Below are positions 9,770 to 18,598 of a stretch of 64,000 bases of DNA, piece after piece. The position numbers and the translations under genes were made by a program. The notes below the pieces were generated by a model that worked only from the letters and a program-made list of their open reading frames with translations, searched no databases and was not told where the DNA came from. Origin of the DNA: an uncultured Parasphingopyxis sp. (GTDB lineage: Bacteria > Pseudomonadota > Alphaproteobacteria > Sphingomonadales > Sphingomonadaceae); the NCBI GenBank assembly GCA_947259005.1, contig CAMYKP010000009.1, positions 163,229 through 227,228 of the forward strand, in the 5' to 3' direction. Position 1 is the stretch's first letter; the number at the start of each line of letters is the position of its first letter.

Positions 9770-10882
9770 TTAGTTCTCGCCATTCGCTTCGGCTTCACGG
9801 GCAAGCTCGCGCATCAGGGCCGGGCGTTCCAGCAGGTAGCGCGCATACACGCCTTCCTCGGGATCGTCGGTGAAGAAGCCGTCGATTCCGAGTTGCAGGA
9901 AACGGCTCAGTTCGGCTTCGAGCCGGCCATCCGCACGAGGGTCCGCGCCCGATTGCAGGCTGGTCGGCAAGAAGTGGTTTTCCGGCCGGAAAGTATAGGG
10001 AATGACCAACAGGCCGGCCGCATGGGCGTTGGAAATGAGACTGGTCGGGTCGCCGAGATTGTCTGCCTCATCGCGCGGGATCAGCAAATTCTTGTCGGGC
10101 CCGATTGCGTCGGCATAGGCGGCAATGGCGGCCAGCCCCTCGGGCGTGGTCATCTGCGCATAGCTTGTGTTCGGCGCATCGGCGGGCGAACCCGAACCCG
10201 CGATTAGCTGAACCAGCCGGATATCCGAGAGAATGTCGAGCCGGGCGAGCGGAGCAATCTCGAAGCACTGGATCATGACCAGGTCTTCGGGGCCGTCAAA
10301 TCCGGCGGCCGCCAGCTGTTCGACCAGCGCCTCTTCCATCGGCAGGCCAGCAGCGCGGAAATAGCCCGGATGCTTGATCTCGGGAATGATCCCGACCGGG
10401 CGATTTTGTCGCGCGACCAGTTCGAGAATTTCCGCCAGCGTCGGTACGGAGAATTGCCCGTCATAATCGGTGTTACCGGGGCGAAGCCGGGGCAGCCTTT
10501 CGCGGGCGCGCAGGGTCCGGAGCTCGGCAAGGGTGAAATCCTCCGTGAACCAGCCAGTAAGGCTTTCGCCATCGATGGTTTTCGTCGTGCGCCGGTCTGC
10601 GAATTCGGGATGATCGGCGACATCGGTTGTGGCTGAAATCTCATTCTCATGACGGGCGACGAATATGCCGTCGCGGGTCATCACCAGATCGGGCTCGATA
10701 TAGTCGGCGCCTTGGTCGATCGCGAGCTGATAGGCTGCGAGCGTATGCTCTGGGCGTTCGCTGGATGCACCGCGGTGGGCAATGACGAGCGGCGATGCCG
10801 GTTCGATTGCGCCCTGCTCAGCCGGCATGGTCGAGCATGCCGTGACGAAAAGAGCCAGGAGAATCAATGCAATCTGACGCAT
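9770..10882 (-). CDS. glpQ: Glycerophosphodiester phosphodiesterase, lipoprotein
   Basis: This 370-residue protein has a lipobox (LFVTAC, C16) and a GDPD TIM barrel. Catalytic and metal residues are visible: HRGAS at H36-R37, E63 and D65 in YIEPDLVMTRDG, and H78 in ARHEN. GlpQ-type enzymes hydrolyse deacylated phospholipids to glycerol-3-phosphate and an alcohol in the periplasm. An AAGGAA ribosome-binding site precedes the ATG. It lies 28 bases downstream of the POT transporter on the same strand, so the pair may form a nutrient-scavenging unit, and it ends 3 bases from the convergent receptor gene. Confidence 0.9.
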   Translation of the reverse strand: MRQIALILLALFVTACSTMPAEQGAIEPASPLVIAHRGASSERPEHTLAAYQLAIDQGADYIEPDLVMTRDGIFVARHENEISATTDVADHPEFADRRTTKTIDGESLTGWFTEDFTLAELRTLRARERLPRLRPGNTDYDGQFSVPTLAEILELVARQNRPVGIIPEIKHPGYFRAAGLPMEEALVEQLAAAGFDGPEDLVMIQCFEIAPLARLDILSDIRLVQLIAGSGSPADAPNTSYAQMTTPEGLAAIAAYADAIGPDKNLLIPRDEADNLGDPTSLISNAHAAGLLVIPYTFRPENHFLPTSLQSGADPRADGRLEAELSRFLQLGIDGFFTDDPEEGVYARYLLERPALMRELAREAEANGEN

Positions 10883-10910
10883 CGCTTTTTTCCTTCATCA
10901 CTGAATGCTC

Positions 10911-12329
10911 TTATGCCCCAACCTTGGCTGCTTCTGCATCGCTTCCATTGCTGGCCAGAATGCGGCCGGCAACAAGTTTGAACAGGATGAAGCAGACGCC
11001 GGAAACTACGGCGAACCCGGCATGCATCAGCCAGAATGTCGTGGTCGGCATTGTTTCATACCAACCCCCGATCCAGCCGACCATCGAGTTGCCGACGAAA
11101 AAGGCCATATAATAGAGGCCGATCACCGTCGCATTCACAGCCTTGGGCGCGAGTTTCGCAAACAGCGCCAGGCTGACAGGCAGCATGTGCGCAAAGCCGA
11201 TCGAGTTCACGATATGGAAGGTGACGGGCCAGAACAGGCCGATCTTCTCGCCCTCGCCCTGGGTCGAGGCGGCCATGAACAGGCACAGCATCCCGCCGAT
11301 GGAAAAAAGCGAGCCGATGATAATCTTGGTAATCTCGTCGGGCTCCTGCCAATGCTTGCCGTACCAGCGATAGAATATGGCGACGAGGGCGAGGAAGCTG
11401 ACGCTGACGATGGCATCAAGGGTAACCAGCCATGTAGTCGGGAGCTGAGTACCGAAGAAGTTGAGATCGAATTGCTGGTCGCCCCAGACGAGATAGGCAT
11501 TGAATATCTGGTTGTTCGGAACGATCGCGATTGCCAGAACCGGGATCAGCAGCAGCAAGGCAATCAGTGCCGGCCAGTCCTGCCGGGTCAGTTTGGGCGG
11601 CTTTTCGACCGATGCACCGGTGCCTTGCGGCTCGAAATGTTCCTTGGGCAGATATTTTTGACCGGCGACATAAATGGCGAGACCGATCAGCATGCCGACA
11701 CCGGCAGCACCAAAGCCCCAATGCCAGCCGACTGTTTCGCCCAGCGTACCGACGATCAGCGGCGATGCGATAACGCCCGCATTGATCCCGAGATAGAATA
11801 TCTGGAAGGCATCTGCGCGGCGCAGGTCGTCTGGTTTGTAGAGTGCGCCGACTTGGCTCGCGATATTGCCTTTGAACATGCCCGAACCGAGGATGAGGCA
11901 GAGTAACGCGAACAGGAAACTTGCTTCGAATGCCATGAGAAAATGGCCGAGCGCCATTGTGATCGCACCGAGCAGCACCGTGCGGCGTTTGCCCAGTATG
12001 CGGTCGGCGAGATATCCGCCAAGAATCGGAGTCAGATAGACTGATGCGGCATAGGTGCCGAAGATCGCCGAAGCGAGCGCCTGACCCTGAAGCCCGCCGT
12101 ATAGCGCGCTGAATTGCTCGAAAAGGGCGATATTTTCAACATGGCCGGGAAGCAGCAGCTCATTGACCATGTAGAGAACAAGGAGCGCCTGCATCCCGTA
12201 AAAGGAGAAGCGCTCCCAGGCTTCGGTGAAGGCCAGATAGCCAAGGCCCTTGGGATGGCCAAGGAAGGACCGGTCTCCGACCGGCTCTTCCATCGCCGCT
12301 ACAGCTTCATTCGCTTCGCCCACGCTCAT
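10911..12329 (-). CDS. POT/PTR family proton-coupled peptide transporter
   Basis: The 472-residue protein has about 12-14 hydrophobic segments and begins with the diagnostic proton-coupling motif ExxER (E36-A-W-E39-R40) in the first helix, followed by FSFYGMQALLVLYM. The family imports di- and tripeptides using the proton gradient. I chose the ATG at 12329 because GGGGGAGG lies 7 bases upstream; the reading frame stays open 19 codons further but without that support. The Asp and Asn residues of the family and the GTxxx helices seem intact. The GDPD gene follows at once. Confidence 0.9.
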   Translation of the reverse strand: MSVGEANEAVAAMEEPVGDRSFLGHPKGLGYLAFTEAWERFSFYGMQALLVLYMVNELLLPGHVENIALFEQFSALYGGLQGQALASAIFGTYAASVYLTPILGGYLADRILGKRRTVLLGAITMALGHFLMAFEASFLFALLCLILGSGMFKGNIASQVGALYKPDDLRRADAFQIFYLGINAGVIASPLIVGTLGETVGWHWGFGAAGVGMLIGLAIYVAGQKYLPKEHFEPQGTGASVEKPPKLTRQDWPALIALLLLIPVLAIAIVPNNQIFNAYLVWGDQQFDLNFFGTQLPTTWLVTLDAIVSVSFLALVAIFYRWYGKHWQEPDEITKIIIGSLFSIGGMLCLFMAASTQGEGEKIGLFWPVTFHIVNSIGFAHMLPVSLALFAKLAPKAVNATVIGLYYMAFFVGNSMVGWIGGWYETMPTTTFWLMHAGFAVVSGVCFILFKLVAGRILASNGSDAEAAKVGA

Positions 12330-12403
12330 TGTGCGACCTCCCCCGCAATATTTTGCGCAGACTAGAGCGGCGGGGGCGGGCGGCAAGCGATTAGTCGATT
12401 ATT

Positions 12404-12862
12404 TCACTCTGCAGCCATTTCGAGTTCGGCGGGTTTCCGTTTTTCGAAGGTCTTTGCCAGCTGCTTTTCCGTCTCCCTGGTCAAACCCTTGGCTGCGGCG
12501 ACAAACATTTCGTCTTCCTCTTCTTCGATATGATGGAGGTAGCGGTCCTTCATCGTGCGGTAGCGGGCGAGCCAGCCGGTCGAGGAAAAATCCATCTCCT
12601 CCAGTTCCTCGAGACAGTCCTCGATTTCCTTGTGCTCAGCCACGGAATGCTGCGATTTGTCGCGCAGGTCCGGATCGGCCAGCATCGTCGCGTAGAGCGT
12701 TTCTTCCTCGGCGGCGGCATGGGCGGTCACCTCGGTCTTGAAGCGGGTAAACAGCTCCTCGCGCCCATCGCTGTCGCCATGGGTCTTGTCGATCAGGTCG
12801 AGCATGGTGCGATGCTTGTCATGATCTTCCTTGAGCCGGGCGAAAATTGTCTGGTCTGCCAT
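12404..12862 (-). CDS. Hemerythrin-domain protein
   Basis: The 152-residue, highly acidic helical protein has a hemerythrin HHE-type pattern: H14 and H17 in KEDHDKH, HAAAEEETLY (H48, E52), EHKEIEDCLEE (H77, E81), and YLHHIEEEEDEMF (H110/H111, E115). Such proteins bind a diiron centre and are linked to oxygen, NO or iron handling; the specific role is unknown. It is 74 bases upstream of the transporter on the same strand and divergent from the PH-domain pair. Confidence 0.85.
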   Translation of the reverse strand: MADQTIFARLKEDHDKHRTMLDLIDKTHGDSDGREELFTRFKTEVTAHAAAEEETLYATMLADPDLRDKSQHSVAEHKEIEDCLEELEEMDFSSTGWLARYRTMKDRYLHHIEEEEDEMFVAAAKGLTRETEKQLAKTFEKRKPAELEMAAE

Positions 12863-12975
12863 TATGACTGTCTCCTTGGTTGCTTTGCTTTATCAACGGA
12901 TGACAGACGCGATTGTTTCAGTTGAGAATAGTTATTAATTGGAACGTGTCGGCGTGCGGATGACGAAGGATTGCC

Positions 12976-13479
12976 ATGACGGAAGATCGGAAAATTGAGC
13001 GTGTCGAAGAGATCCGGATGACCGCTCTCGAACCTCGGCAAAAGGCGGTGCTGCGCATTCGGGCAATGCTTGCAGGGCTTGTGCCAGTGGCGATGCTTTC
13101 CGTTGCGGATGTCGTTCTCAATCGGGAATTGGGCTTTCCCTTCGGCTGGGGCATCGGACTGGGTGCGGCGCTGTACCTGTTCGCCGTGATTGTTTTGCCG
13201 GGCAGGCGCTATCGCCGCTGGGGATATCACACGGGTAAGCGCGCAATCCGCATCGCGTCCGGCCTGCTGGTCAGAAGGGAAACGGTCGTGCCCTATGACA
13301 GGGTCCAGCATATAGATGTTTCGCGCGGACCCATCGAGCGCGCTTTCGGTGTTGCAACGCTGACGCTTCACACGGCGGGGAGCTATAACAGCACTGTCGA
13401 TCTTCCGGGACTGGCGATCGACGATGCCAATCGGATGCGCGACGATATCCGAGCGCATATCAGCCAGGATCTGGCGTGA
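12976..13479 (+). CDS. PH-domain membrane protein (YdbS-like)
   Basis: The 167-residue product has two transmembrane helices (about residues 31-49 and 56-73) followed by one bacterial PH (bPH2/DUF304) domain with the typical segment RRETVVPYDRVQHIDVSRGP. Proteins of this sort pair with a larger multi-PH partner, as YdbS with YdbT in Bacillus, where the pair affects sensitivity to some bacteriocins. Here the GTG start of the partner overlaps this stop by 4 bases, so the two are translationally coupled. Biochemical role is not known. Confidence 0.85.
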   Translation: MTEDRKIERVEEIRMTALEPRQKAVLRIRAMLAGLVPVAMLSVADVVLNRELGFPFGWGIGLGAALYLFAVIVLPGRRYRRWGYHTGKRAIRIASGLLVRRETVVPYDRVQHIDVSRGPIERAFGVATLTLHTAGSYNSTVDLPGLAIDDANRMRDDIRAHISQDLA

Positions 13480-14927
13480 ACGAAGAGCCTGAAAACTGGT
13501 CGCGCCTGCATCCCGCGACGCTGGCGATCCGGGCGCTTGAGCGGCTGCCCGAACTGGTCCTGGGCCTGCCCGCTGCAGCCTATTTCATTGGCGATACCGG
13601 GATAGGCATCGCCCTGCTTCTGGCGGTTGTCGGGCTGGCGGCTTCGATGCTGTACGCCTTTGTCTATTGGCGGCGCTTCACATATTGGGTCGGCCCGGAG
13701 CAGCTGGTAATCGAGAGCGGAATAGTGAACCGCAACCGGCGTACCATCCCGTTCGACCGGATTCAGGACATCAGCCTTGAGCAGAAACTGCTCGCGCGCA
13801 TCTTTGGCGTTTCCATTGTGCGGATCGAGACCGGCAGCTCTGGCGGCGATGAGGGAGAACTGGACTGCGTCAGCCGGGCGGAGGCGGATCATCTTCGCGA
13901 CCGCATTCGCGCCTATCGTGCGGGCAGTGCAGAGCCGACGACGAGTGCCGCCGTGCCGGAGGCACAAGAGTCACCACCGCTCTACACCATGCATTTCGAC
14001 CGGCTGATCATTGCCGGTCTGTTCAATTTCTCGTTGGTCTTTCTCGCGATTCTGGGCGGTGTCTGGCAATATCTGGGGAGCTATCTTCCTGCCGAATATC
14101 TCGACCCCGACCGCTTCATAGGCGACTATCGCAAACAGGCGGTCGGCCTCATGTCCGTCATGTCTGTGGTGTCATTTGCCATGCTTTTGCTGCTGGTTGG
14201 CGTCGTGACGGGGTTGATGCGGACCATTGCCCGGGATTTCGGATTCAGGCTTAGCCGGACAGAAACCGGTCTACGCAGGCAGCGGGGCCTGTTCACGCGC
14301 ACCGATGTCGTCATTCCGCTGCGTCGTGTGCAGGCCGGGATCGTCTCGACCGGAATCATAAAGCGCCTGTTCGGCTGGCGCGCGCTGGCCGTCCAGAGTC
14401 TGGGCAGTGACGGCTCCGCGGGGACCCATCATGAGGTCGCGCCTCTGGCGAAAGCCGAGGAGCTAACTCCCGTTCTGGACGAGCTGAGCCTGCCATTGCC
14501 GCCGCCTGCCCGGGACTTTGTCCGCGTATCGCCGAAACTGATCTGGCGGAGCTGGACCCAGGACGGGCTTGCACTGGGCATGGCAGTCCTGATTTCGTCA
14601 TTTTTCTGGAACGGCTGGCCCTTGCTGCTCCTGGCCGCGCCCTTCCTGCTCATCGCGCCCGTGCTGCAATATCGTGCGCACGGCTATTGTTTCGGGCAAG
14701 ATATCCTGTTTGTTCGGCGAGGTTTCTGGCGACCGCGGGTGACAATCCTTCCTCTTGCCAAAGCGCAATCGGCTACGCTGGTGCGCGGCCTGACACAGCA
14801 GGGCTTTGGTCTGGCAACCCTGGCGATCGGCACGGCCGGCACCTCACTCGCATCGCCGTTGAGGATCCTGGATCTGGAAGAAGGTACCGCCCGGCGCCTG
14901 CTCGGGGAACAGATGCTTCTCGATTAG
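13476..14927 (+). CDS. Multi-PH-domain membrane protein (YdbT-like)
   Basis: The 483-residue protein starts at GTG in a GTGA overlap with the YdbS-like gene. It has hydrophobic pairs at about 28-62, 183-215, 226-246 and 370-395, with bPH2 domains between them. The repeated signature is visible three times: RRTIPFDRIQDISLEQ (about 88-103), TDVVIPLRRVQAGIVST (about 273-289) and RVTILPLAKAQSATLVRG (about 418-435). This matches the YdbT architecture of alternating membrane pairs and PH domains. The function is unknown; an envelope role is inferred from topology. It ends 6 bases from the convergent dodecin gene. Confidence 0.86.
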   Translation: MNEEPENWSRLHPATLAIRALERLPELVLGLPAAAYFIGDTGIGIALLLAVVGLAASMLYAFVYWRRFTYWVGPEQLVIESGIVNRNRRTIPFDRIQDISLEQKLLARIFGVSIVRIETGSSGGDEGELDCVSRAEADHLRDRIRAYRAGSAEPTTSAAVPEAQESPPLYTMHFDRLIIAGLFNFSLVFLAILGGVWQYLGSYLPAEYLDPDRFIGDYRKQAVGLMSVMSVVSFAMLLLLVGVVTGLMRTIARDFGFRLSRTETGLRRQRGLFTRTDVVIPLRRVQAGIVSTGIIKRLFGWRALAVQSLGSDGSAGTHHEVAPLAKAEELTPVLDELSLPLPPPARDFVRVSPKLIWRSWTQDGLALGMAVLISSFFWNGWPLLLLAAPFLLIAPVLQYRAHGYCFGQDILFVRRGFWRPRVTILPLAKAQSATLVRGLTQQGFGLATLAIGTAGTSLASPLRILDLEEGTARRLLGEQMLLD

Positions 14928-14933
14928 GAAGCT

Positions 14934-15143
14934 TCAGTCGTTGAGCTGGAAGCCAATCCGGAGCGTCACCTGATAATGCGCCACTTTTCCGTCGACGACA
15001 TGGCCGCGCGTTTCGGTGACTTCGAACCATCCGATATCGCGGACCGTCTCTGCCGTCCGATCGATTGCGCCGCTGATTGCATCTTCGATGCTGGTCGTCG
15101 ATGTGCCGACGACCTCGGTGACCTTGTAGATGTTGTCGCTCAT
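14934..15143 (-). CDS. Dodecin, flavin-storage protein
   Basis: The 69-residue product matches dodecin length and sequence, with the flavin-sandwiching tryptophan in DIGWFEVTETRG (W39) and the glutamine in AHYQVTLRIGF (Q58). Dodecins assemble into hollow 12-mers that store and protect riboflavin or FMN. It has its own short transcription unit, convergent with the PH pair. Confidence 0.92.
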   Translation of the reverse strand: MSDNIYKVTEVVGTSTTSIEDAISGAIDRTAETVRDIGWFEVTETRGHVVDGKVAHYQVTLRIGFQLND

Positions 15144-15333
15144 GATTTTCCTTTCCTGTTATCCTATCAAAGCATGAAATCGCTTTTGGTTGCACCGCGT
15201 CACAAGATTCATCGTCCGGCGGGACGGGCATAAGGAAGCTGGCAGACCGTGCTGACCGTTTCGTCGAGCCGATGCTGGTCAAGTCGCGCCGCGCCGCTTA
15301 GTTCCTTGGACAACAGACAGGGGAGACGGCGAC

Positions 15334-17088
15334 ATGCGTGCATTGATATTGGCTCTGGCTCTTGGAACGGCCGCACCCGCTTGGGCCGCGCCGGACGACG
15401 ATCTCGGGACATTGATGGACGAAGTCTGGAACTCGGCGCTGCGCGAAAATCCGGTAATGGCCACCCGGGTCGGTGTGCATGACTATGACGACCGCGTCTT
15501 CGATCTCAGCCTTGCTGCCGAAGACCGCCGCGCGGCCGAGGCGCAGGCCTATCGCGATCGGTTGCGCGCCATTCCGCGGGACCAGCTTTCGGCCGATGGC
15601 CAGACCAATTACGGTATTCTCGATCGCCTGCTTGGAGAAACGATCGAGGCCAACGGCTTTGGCCAGCGCGTGATGCTGTTCACAACCTATAGTGGCTGGC
15701 ATCAGAGTTTTGCAGGTCTGGCCAGCGCTCTGTCTTTCCAGACCCCAGCCGATTTCGAAAGCTACCTCACCCGCCTCAGCCTGTATCCGACGATCAATGA
15801 CGAGGCGATTGCGATCAGCACACAGGCGGTAGAACAGGGATATACTCTGCCTTGCGCCGTTCTCGATGGATATGAGCGCTCTATCTCTGGCGTGATCGGT
15901 GACGATCCGCTGGCGTCTCGTTTTTACGAGCCTTTCACCAGGCCGCGTCCGACCGGCGTGAGCGAAGAAGCGTTTGCCGGCTATGCCGCAAGAGCGCGGG
16001 AAATCATCACCACCATATTGGCTCCGGAATATGCCGAGCATCTGGAATGGTATCTGAACGTCTATCAGCCCGCCTGCCGCGAAGAGGTCGGCATATCGGC
16101 GCAGGAGGGCGGGGCGGACTTTTATGCTTTCCGCGTTCGGCAGATGACGACCACCGATCTTACGGCACAGGAAATTCACGATATCGGCCTGTCCGAAGTC
16201 GCCCGGATCCGTGCCGAGATGGAAGCGGTAACCGCCGAAGCCGGATTTGAAACGCGAGAAGCCTATATCGAGCATCTGCGCACCGATCCGCAATATTATG
16301 CCGAAACGCCTGAAGAGCTGATGGCTGCCGTTGCCCTGCAGGCCAAGGAGATTGACGGGCTGATGCCGACGATGTTCGCGACCTTGCCGAGGTTGCCCTA
16401 TGGCATCCGGGCGATTCCTGCCGAAATCGCCGAAGGTACGACGACGGCCTATTACAGCCCCGGCTCGCCCGAGAGCGGCATTGCGGGCACCTATTATGTG
16501 AATACATCCCTGCTCGACCAGCGGCCTTTATGGGAAATTCCGGCGCTTTCCGCGCATGAAGGCGTGCCGGGGCATCATAACCAGATCGCCCTGCAGCAGG
16601 AAATAGAGATGCATCCGCTGCGCCAGAATCTGGCCTTTTTCACCGCCTTTACCGAAGGTTGGGGGCTCTATTCCGAGCGCATCGGGATCGAGATAGGCAT
16701 CTATGATACGCCCGCCGAGAATATGGGCCGGCTAAGCTACGAGATGTGGCGTGCCTGCCGACTGGTCGTCGACACCGGTATCCATGCACTGGGATGGTCC
16801 AAGGAGCAGGCGATCGCCTTTATGAGCGAGAACACGGCACTGACCGACGCGAATATCGAAGCGGAGGTAAACCGCTACATCTCCTGGCCGGGTCAGGCGC
16901 TCGGCTATAAAATGGGCGAACTCAGGATACGCGCCTTGCGGGCCCGGGCGGAGGCGGCGCTTGGAGAGAGTTTCGATGTGCGGCATTTCCACGACGCCGT
17001 TATCGGACAGGGTTCGGTTCCGCTCGACGTGCTCGAAGCGCAGATCGATCGCTGGATCGCATCGCAATTGGCAGGGGTGGAAGGCTAA
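15334..17088 (+). CDS. DUF885 family putative metallopeptidase, exported
   Basis: This 584-residue protein has a short signal peptide (ALALGTAAPAWA) and a full-length DUF885 domain. A metal-binding-like motif HEGVPGHH is at residues 408-415, preceded by AGTYYVNTSLLDQRPLWEIPA and followed by FTEGWGLYSERIG, both typical of the family (split here around residues 384-404 and 433-445). Members are distantly related to M3/M32-like zinc peptidases and are abundant in sphingomonads and xanthomonads. Substrate is unknown. It is preceded by GGGGAGACGGCGAC as a likely ribosome-binding region. Confidence 0.85.
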   Translation: MRALILALALGTAAPAWAAPDDDLGTLMDEVWNSALRENPVMATRVGVHDYDDRVFDLSLAAEDRRAAEAQAYRDRLRAIPRDQLSADGQTNYGILDRLLGETIEANGFGQRVMLFTTYSGWHQSFAGLASALSFQTPADFESYLTRLSLYPTINDEAIAISTQAVEQGYTLPCAVLDGYERSISGVIGDDPLASRFYEPFTRPRPTGVSEEAFAGYAARAREIITTILAPEYAEHLEWYLNVYQPACREEVGISAQEGGADFYAFRVRQMTTTDLTAQEIHDIGLSEVARIRAEMEAVTAEAGFETREAYIEHLRTDPQYYAETPEELMAAVALQAKEIDGLMPTMFATLPRLPYGIRAIPAEIAEGTTTAYYSPGSPESGIAGTYYVNTSLLDQRPLWEIPALSAHEGVPGHHNQIALQQEIEMHPLRQNLAFFTAFTEGWGLYSERIGIEIGIYDTPAENMGRLSYEMWRACRLVVDTGIHALGWSKEQAIAFMSENTALTDANIEAEVNRYISWPGQALGYKMGELRIRALRARAEAALGESFDVRHFHDAVIGQGSVPLDVLEAQIDRWIASQLAGVEG

Positions 17089-17112
17089 GCGCCCGCGACC
17101 AGAAGTCTTGCG

Positions 17113-17487
17113 CTAAAACTCGAGCAGGGCCCCGCGTTCCGCACGAGCCGACCGGAGCAGTTCTTGCGTGCAGCCGGTAAAGCCTCCGGGGCCGACAGGT
17201 GAACAGCTCATCGTGCCGCCTCGGCCGACATATTCGACGCTTTGTGAGCGAGACAACCAGCTTTCATTGGCGGCCAGGTCGCGTGTATCGCGCAACTCGG
17301 GAGGAATGCGATAGCGTTCGCTTTCATCGCGGCGCACGCAAACGACAATGATTTCGCCATTGCTGGTCGTGCATTCTTCATCGCCATAGACGATTTGCAT
17401 CCGGACATTATTCTGCGCGGCAGCGGGCGCGGAGGGAATAACGGCCAAGGCCCCAACAAGTGCCGTGGCGGCAAGCAAACGCGTCAT
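17113..17487 (-). CDS. Small secreted protein of sphingomonad type
   Basis: The 124-residue product has a clear signal peptide (cleavage after APAAA, about residue 24) and a cysteine-containing segment, EECTTSNGEIIVVCVRRDES, followed by ERYRIPPELR. I recognise this EIVVC-RR-ERYRIP pattern as common in sphingomonad proteins of unknown function. Four cysteines in the mature part (two in the first block, two near MSCSPVGPGGFTGC) could form two disulfides. It lies 97 bases downstream of coq7 on the same strand. No function is proposed. Confidence 0.75.
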   Translation of the reverse strand: MTRLLAATALVGALAVIPSAPAAAQNNVRMQIVYGDEECTTSNGEIIVVCVRRDESERYRIPPELRDTRDLAANESWLSRSQSVEYVGRGGTMSCSPVGPGGFTGCTQELLRSARAERGALLEF

Positions 17488-17584
17488 TATCTTCTCCTAT
17501 TGCAGCCTCAACGCTACAGCCTTTGGCCGGGTCTCCGCAAGATGGCTTAATCAATATTGCCCGATGCTGAACTGGTTAAAACCA

Positions 17585-18139
17585 TCATATCCGCTTGGCG
17601 GCGGCAATGGCTAAGCGGCAACCGAGCCGGATTGCGCCAGACAGGAACGGATAGCCGGGCGCCTGTTCCGCGCCCTCCGCTAATGCGGTTTCACGATGTT
17701 CGACCTCTTCGGCCTGAAATTCGGCGATCATGGCGCTGAGCTCGGGGTCGGAATCGCCCAGTTCTTCAAGCTGTTCGCTATAGTGGAGGTCGATCTCGGT
17801 TTCGATCGCGGCTGTGCAAGCCATGGCAGCTTCGGGCCCAAGCAGTGCGGTGGCCGCGCCAAGGGCGAAGCCGGCACGATCCCATAATGGCTGGAGCAGG
17901 GTAGGGCGGACGCCGCGTTCAACGGCCAGCGCATCGAATCGCTCGCAATGGCGGTGTTCCTGCTCCGCCATCCGGGAGATTGAGCGCGCCACGGGATTGC
18001 GATCGCCCAAAATGGCGAGCTGGCCGGCATAGATTCGTGTAGCCCCATATTCACCGGCCTGATCGACCCGAATCATCGAATCGACATCGGCCCGGGTATC
18101 GCCGGGGAGGGTCAGCGCGTCGTCTTGCGTGTCAGCCAT
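17585..18139 (-). CDS. coq7: Demethoxyubiquinone hydroxylase, Coq7 type
   Basis: The 184-residue diiron protein shows the ferritin-like ligand pattern: E30 (DQAGEYGATRIY), E61xxH64 (EHRH), E113 (AIETEIDLHY) and E145xxH148 (EEVEH). Coq7 hydroxylates demethoxyubiquinone in the penultimate step of ubiquinone synthesis; the next methyl transfer can be done by UbiG, encoded at 39018-39785. The gene starts inside the end of dsbB (28-bp overlap), so the two are translationally linked. Respiratory quinone supply and DsbB function are related because DsbB passes electrons to quinone. Confidence 0.93.
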   Translation of the reverse strand: MADTQDDALTLPGDTRADVDSMIRVDQAGEYGATRIYAGQLAILGDRNPVARSISRMAEQEHRHCERFDALAVERGVRPTLLQPLWDRAGFALGAATALLGPEAAMACTAAIETEIDLHYSEQLEELGDSDPELSAMIAEFQAEEVEHRETALAEGAEQAPGYPFLSGAIRLGCRLAIAAAKRI

Positions 18140-18582
18140 GCGATTACCATAGCAGCGCCGATTGAGATTATCGCGTTAAATCCGGCCAATGAAATGCCGA
18201 ATAACGTCCATTGGGGCTGTTCGCACGAGATGATCGGCGTCGCCATGATATCGGTGAGGAAATCACCGCCGCCGCCCGGCGCGCTGGAGCAACGGGTCAG
18301 GCCTTCCCACCAGCCATATTCGACACCGGCATGGAATACACCGATTGCGCCGCTCGCGAAAATCGCCGCCACTGCGAGCCAGAGGAAGAGCGTTCCGACA
18401 CTTTTGTCGCGAAGGATGATGGCCAGGAGGGCGAGCGGGATGGCGGCATAATGCGGCCAGCGCTGCCAATGGCACATCTCGCACGGATAGAGCCCGCCCA
18501 GATATTGAGAACCGAGTGCGCCCGCGAGCAACAGGGCCGGCACGGCGAGTGCAAGAGTGCGCGCAAGACCGATCGAACCCAT
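18112..18582 (-). CDS. dsbB: Disulfide bond formation protein B
   Basis: This 156-residue membrane protein has four predicted helices and the two functional cysteine pairs of DsbB: C34-E-M-C37 in the first periplasmic loop and C98/C120 in the second. It would re-oxidise a periplasmic thioredoxin such as the DsbA-like lipoprotein at 3110-3847 and pass electrons to ubiquinone. It begins 16 bases after the ctpA stop and overlaps coq7 by 28 bases. Confidence 0.92.
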   Translation of the reverse strand: MGSIGLARTLALAVPALLLAGALGSQYLGGLYPCEMCHWQRWPHYAAIPLALLAIILRDKSVGTLFLWLAVAAIFASGAIGVFHAGVEYGWWEGLTRCSSAPGGGGDFLTDIMATPIISCEQPQWTLFGISLAGFNAIISIGAAMVIAWLTRKTTR

Positions 18583-18598
18583 TGCCAGCTACCCTGTA

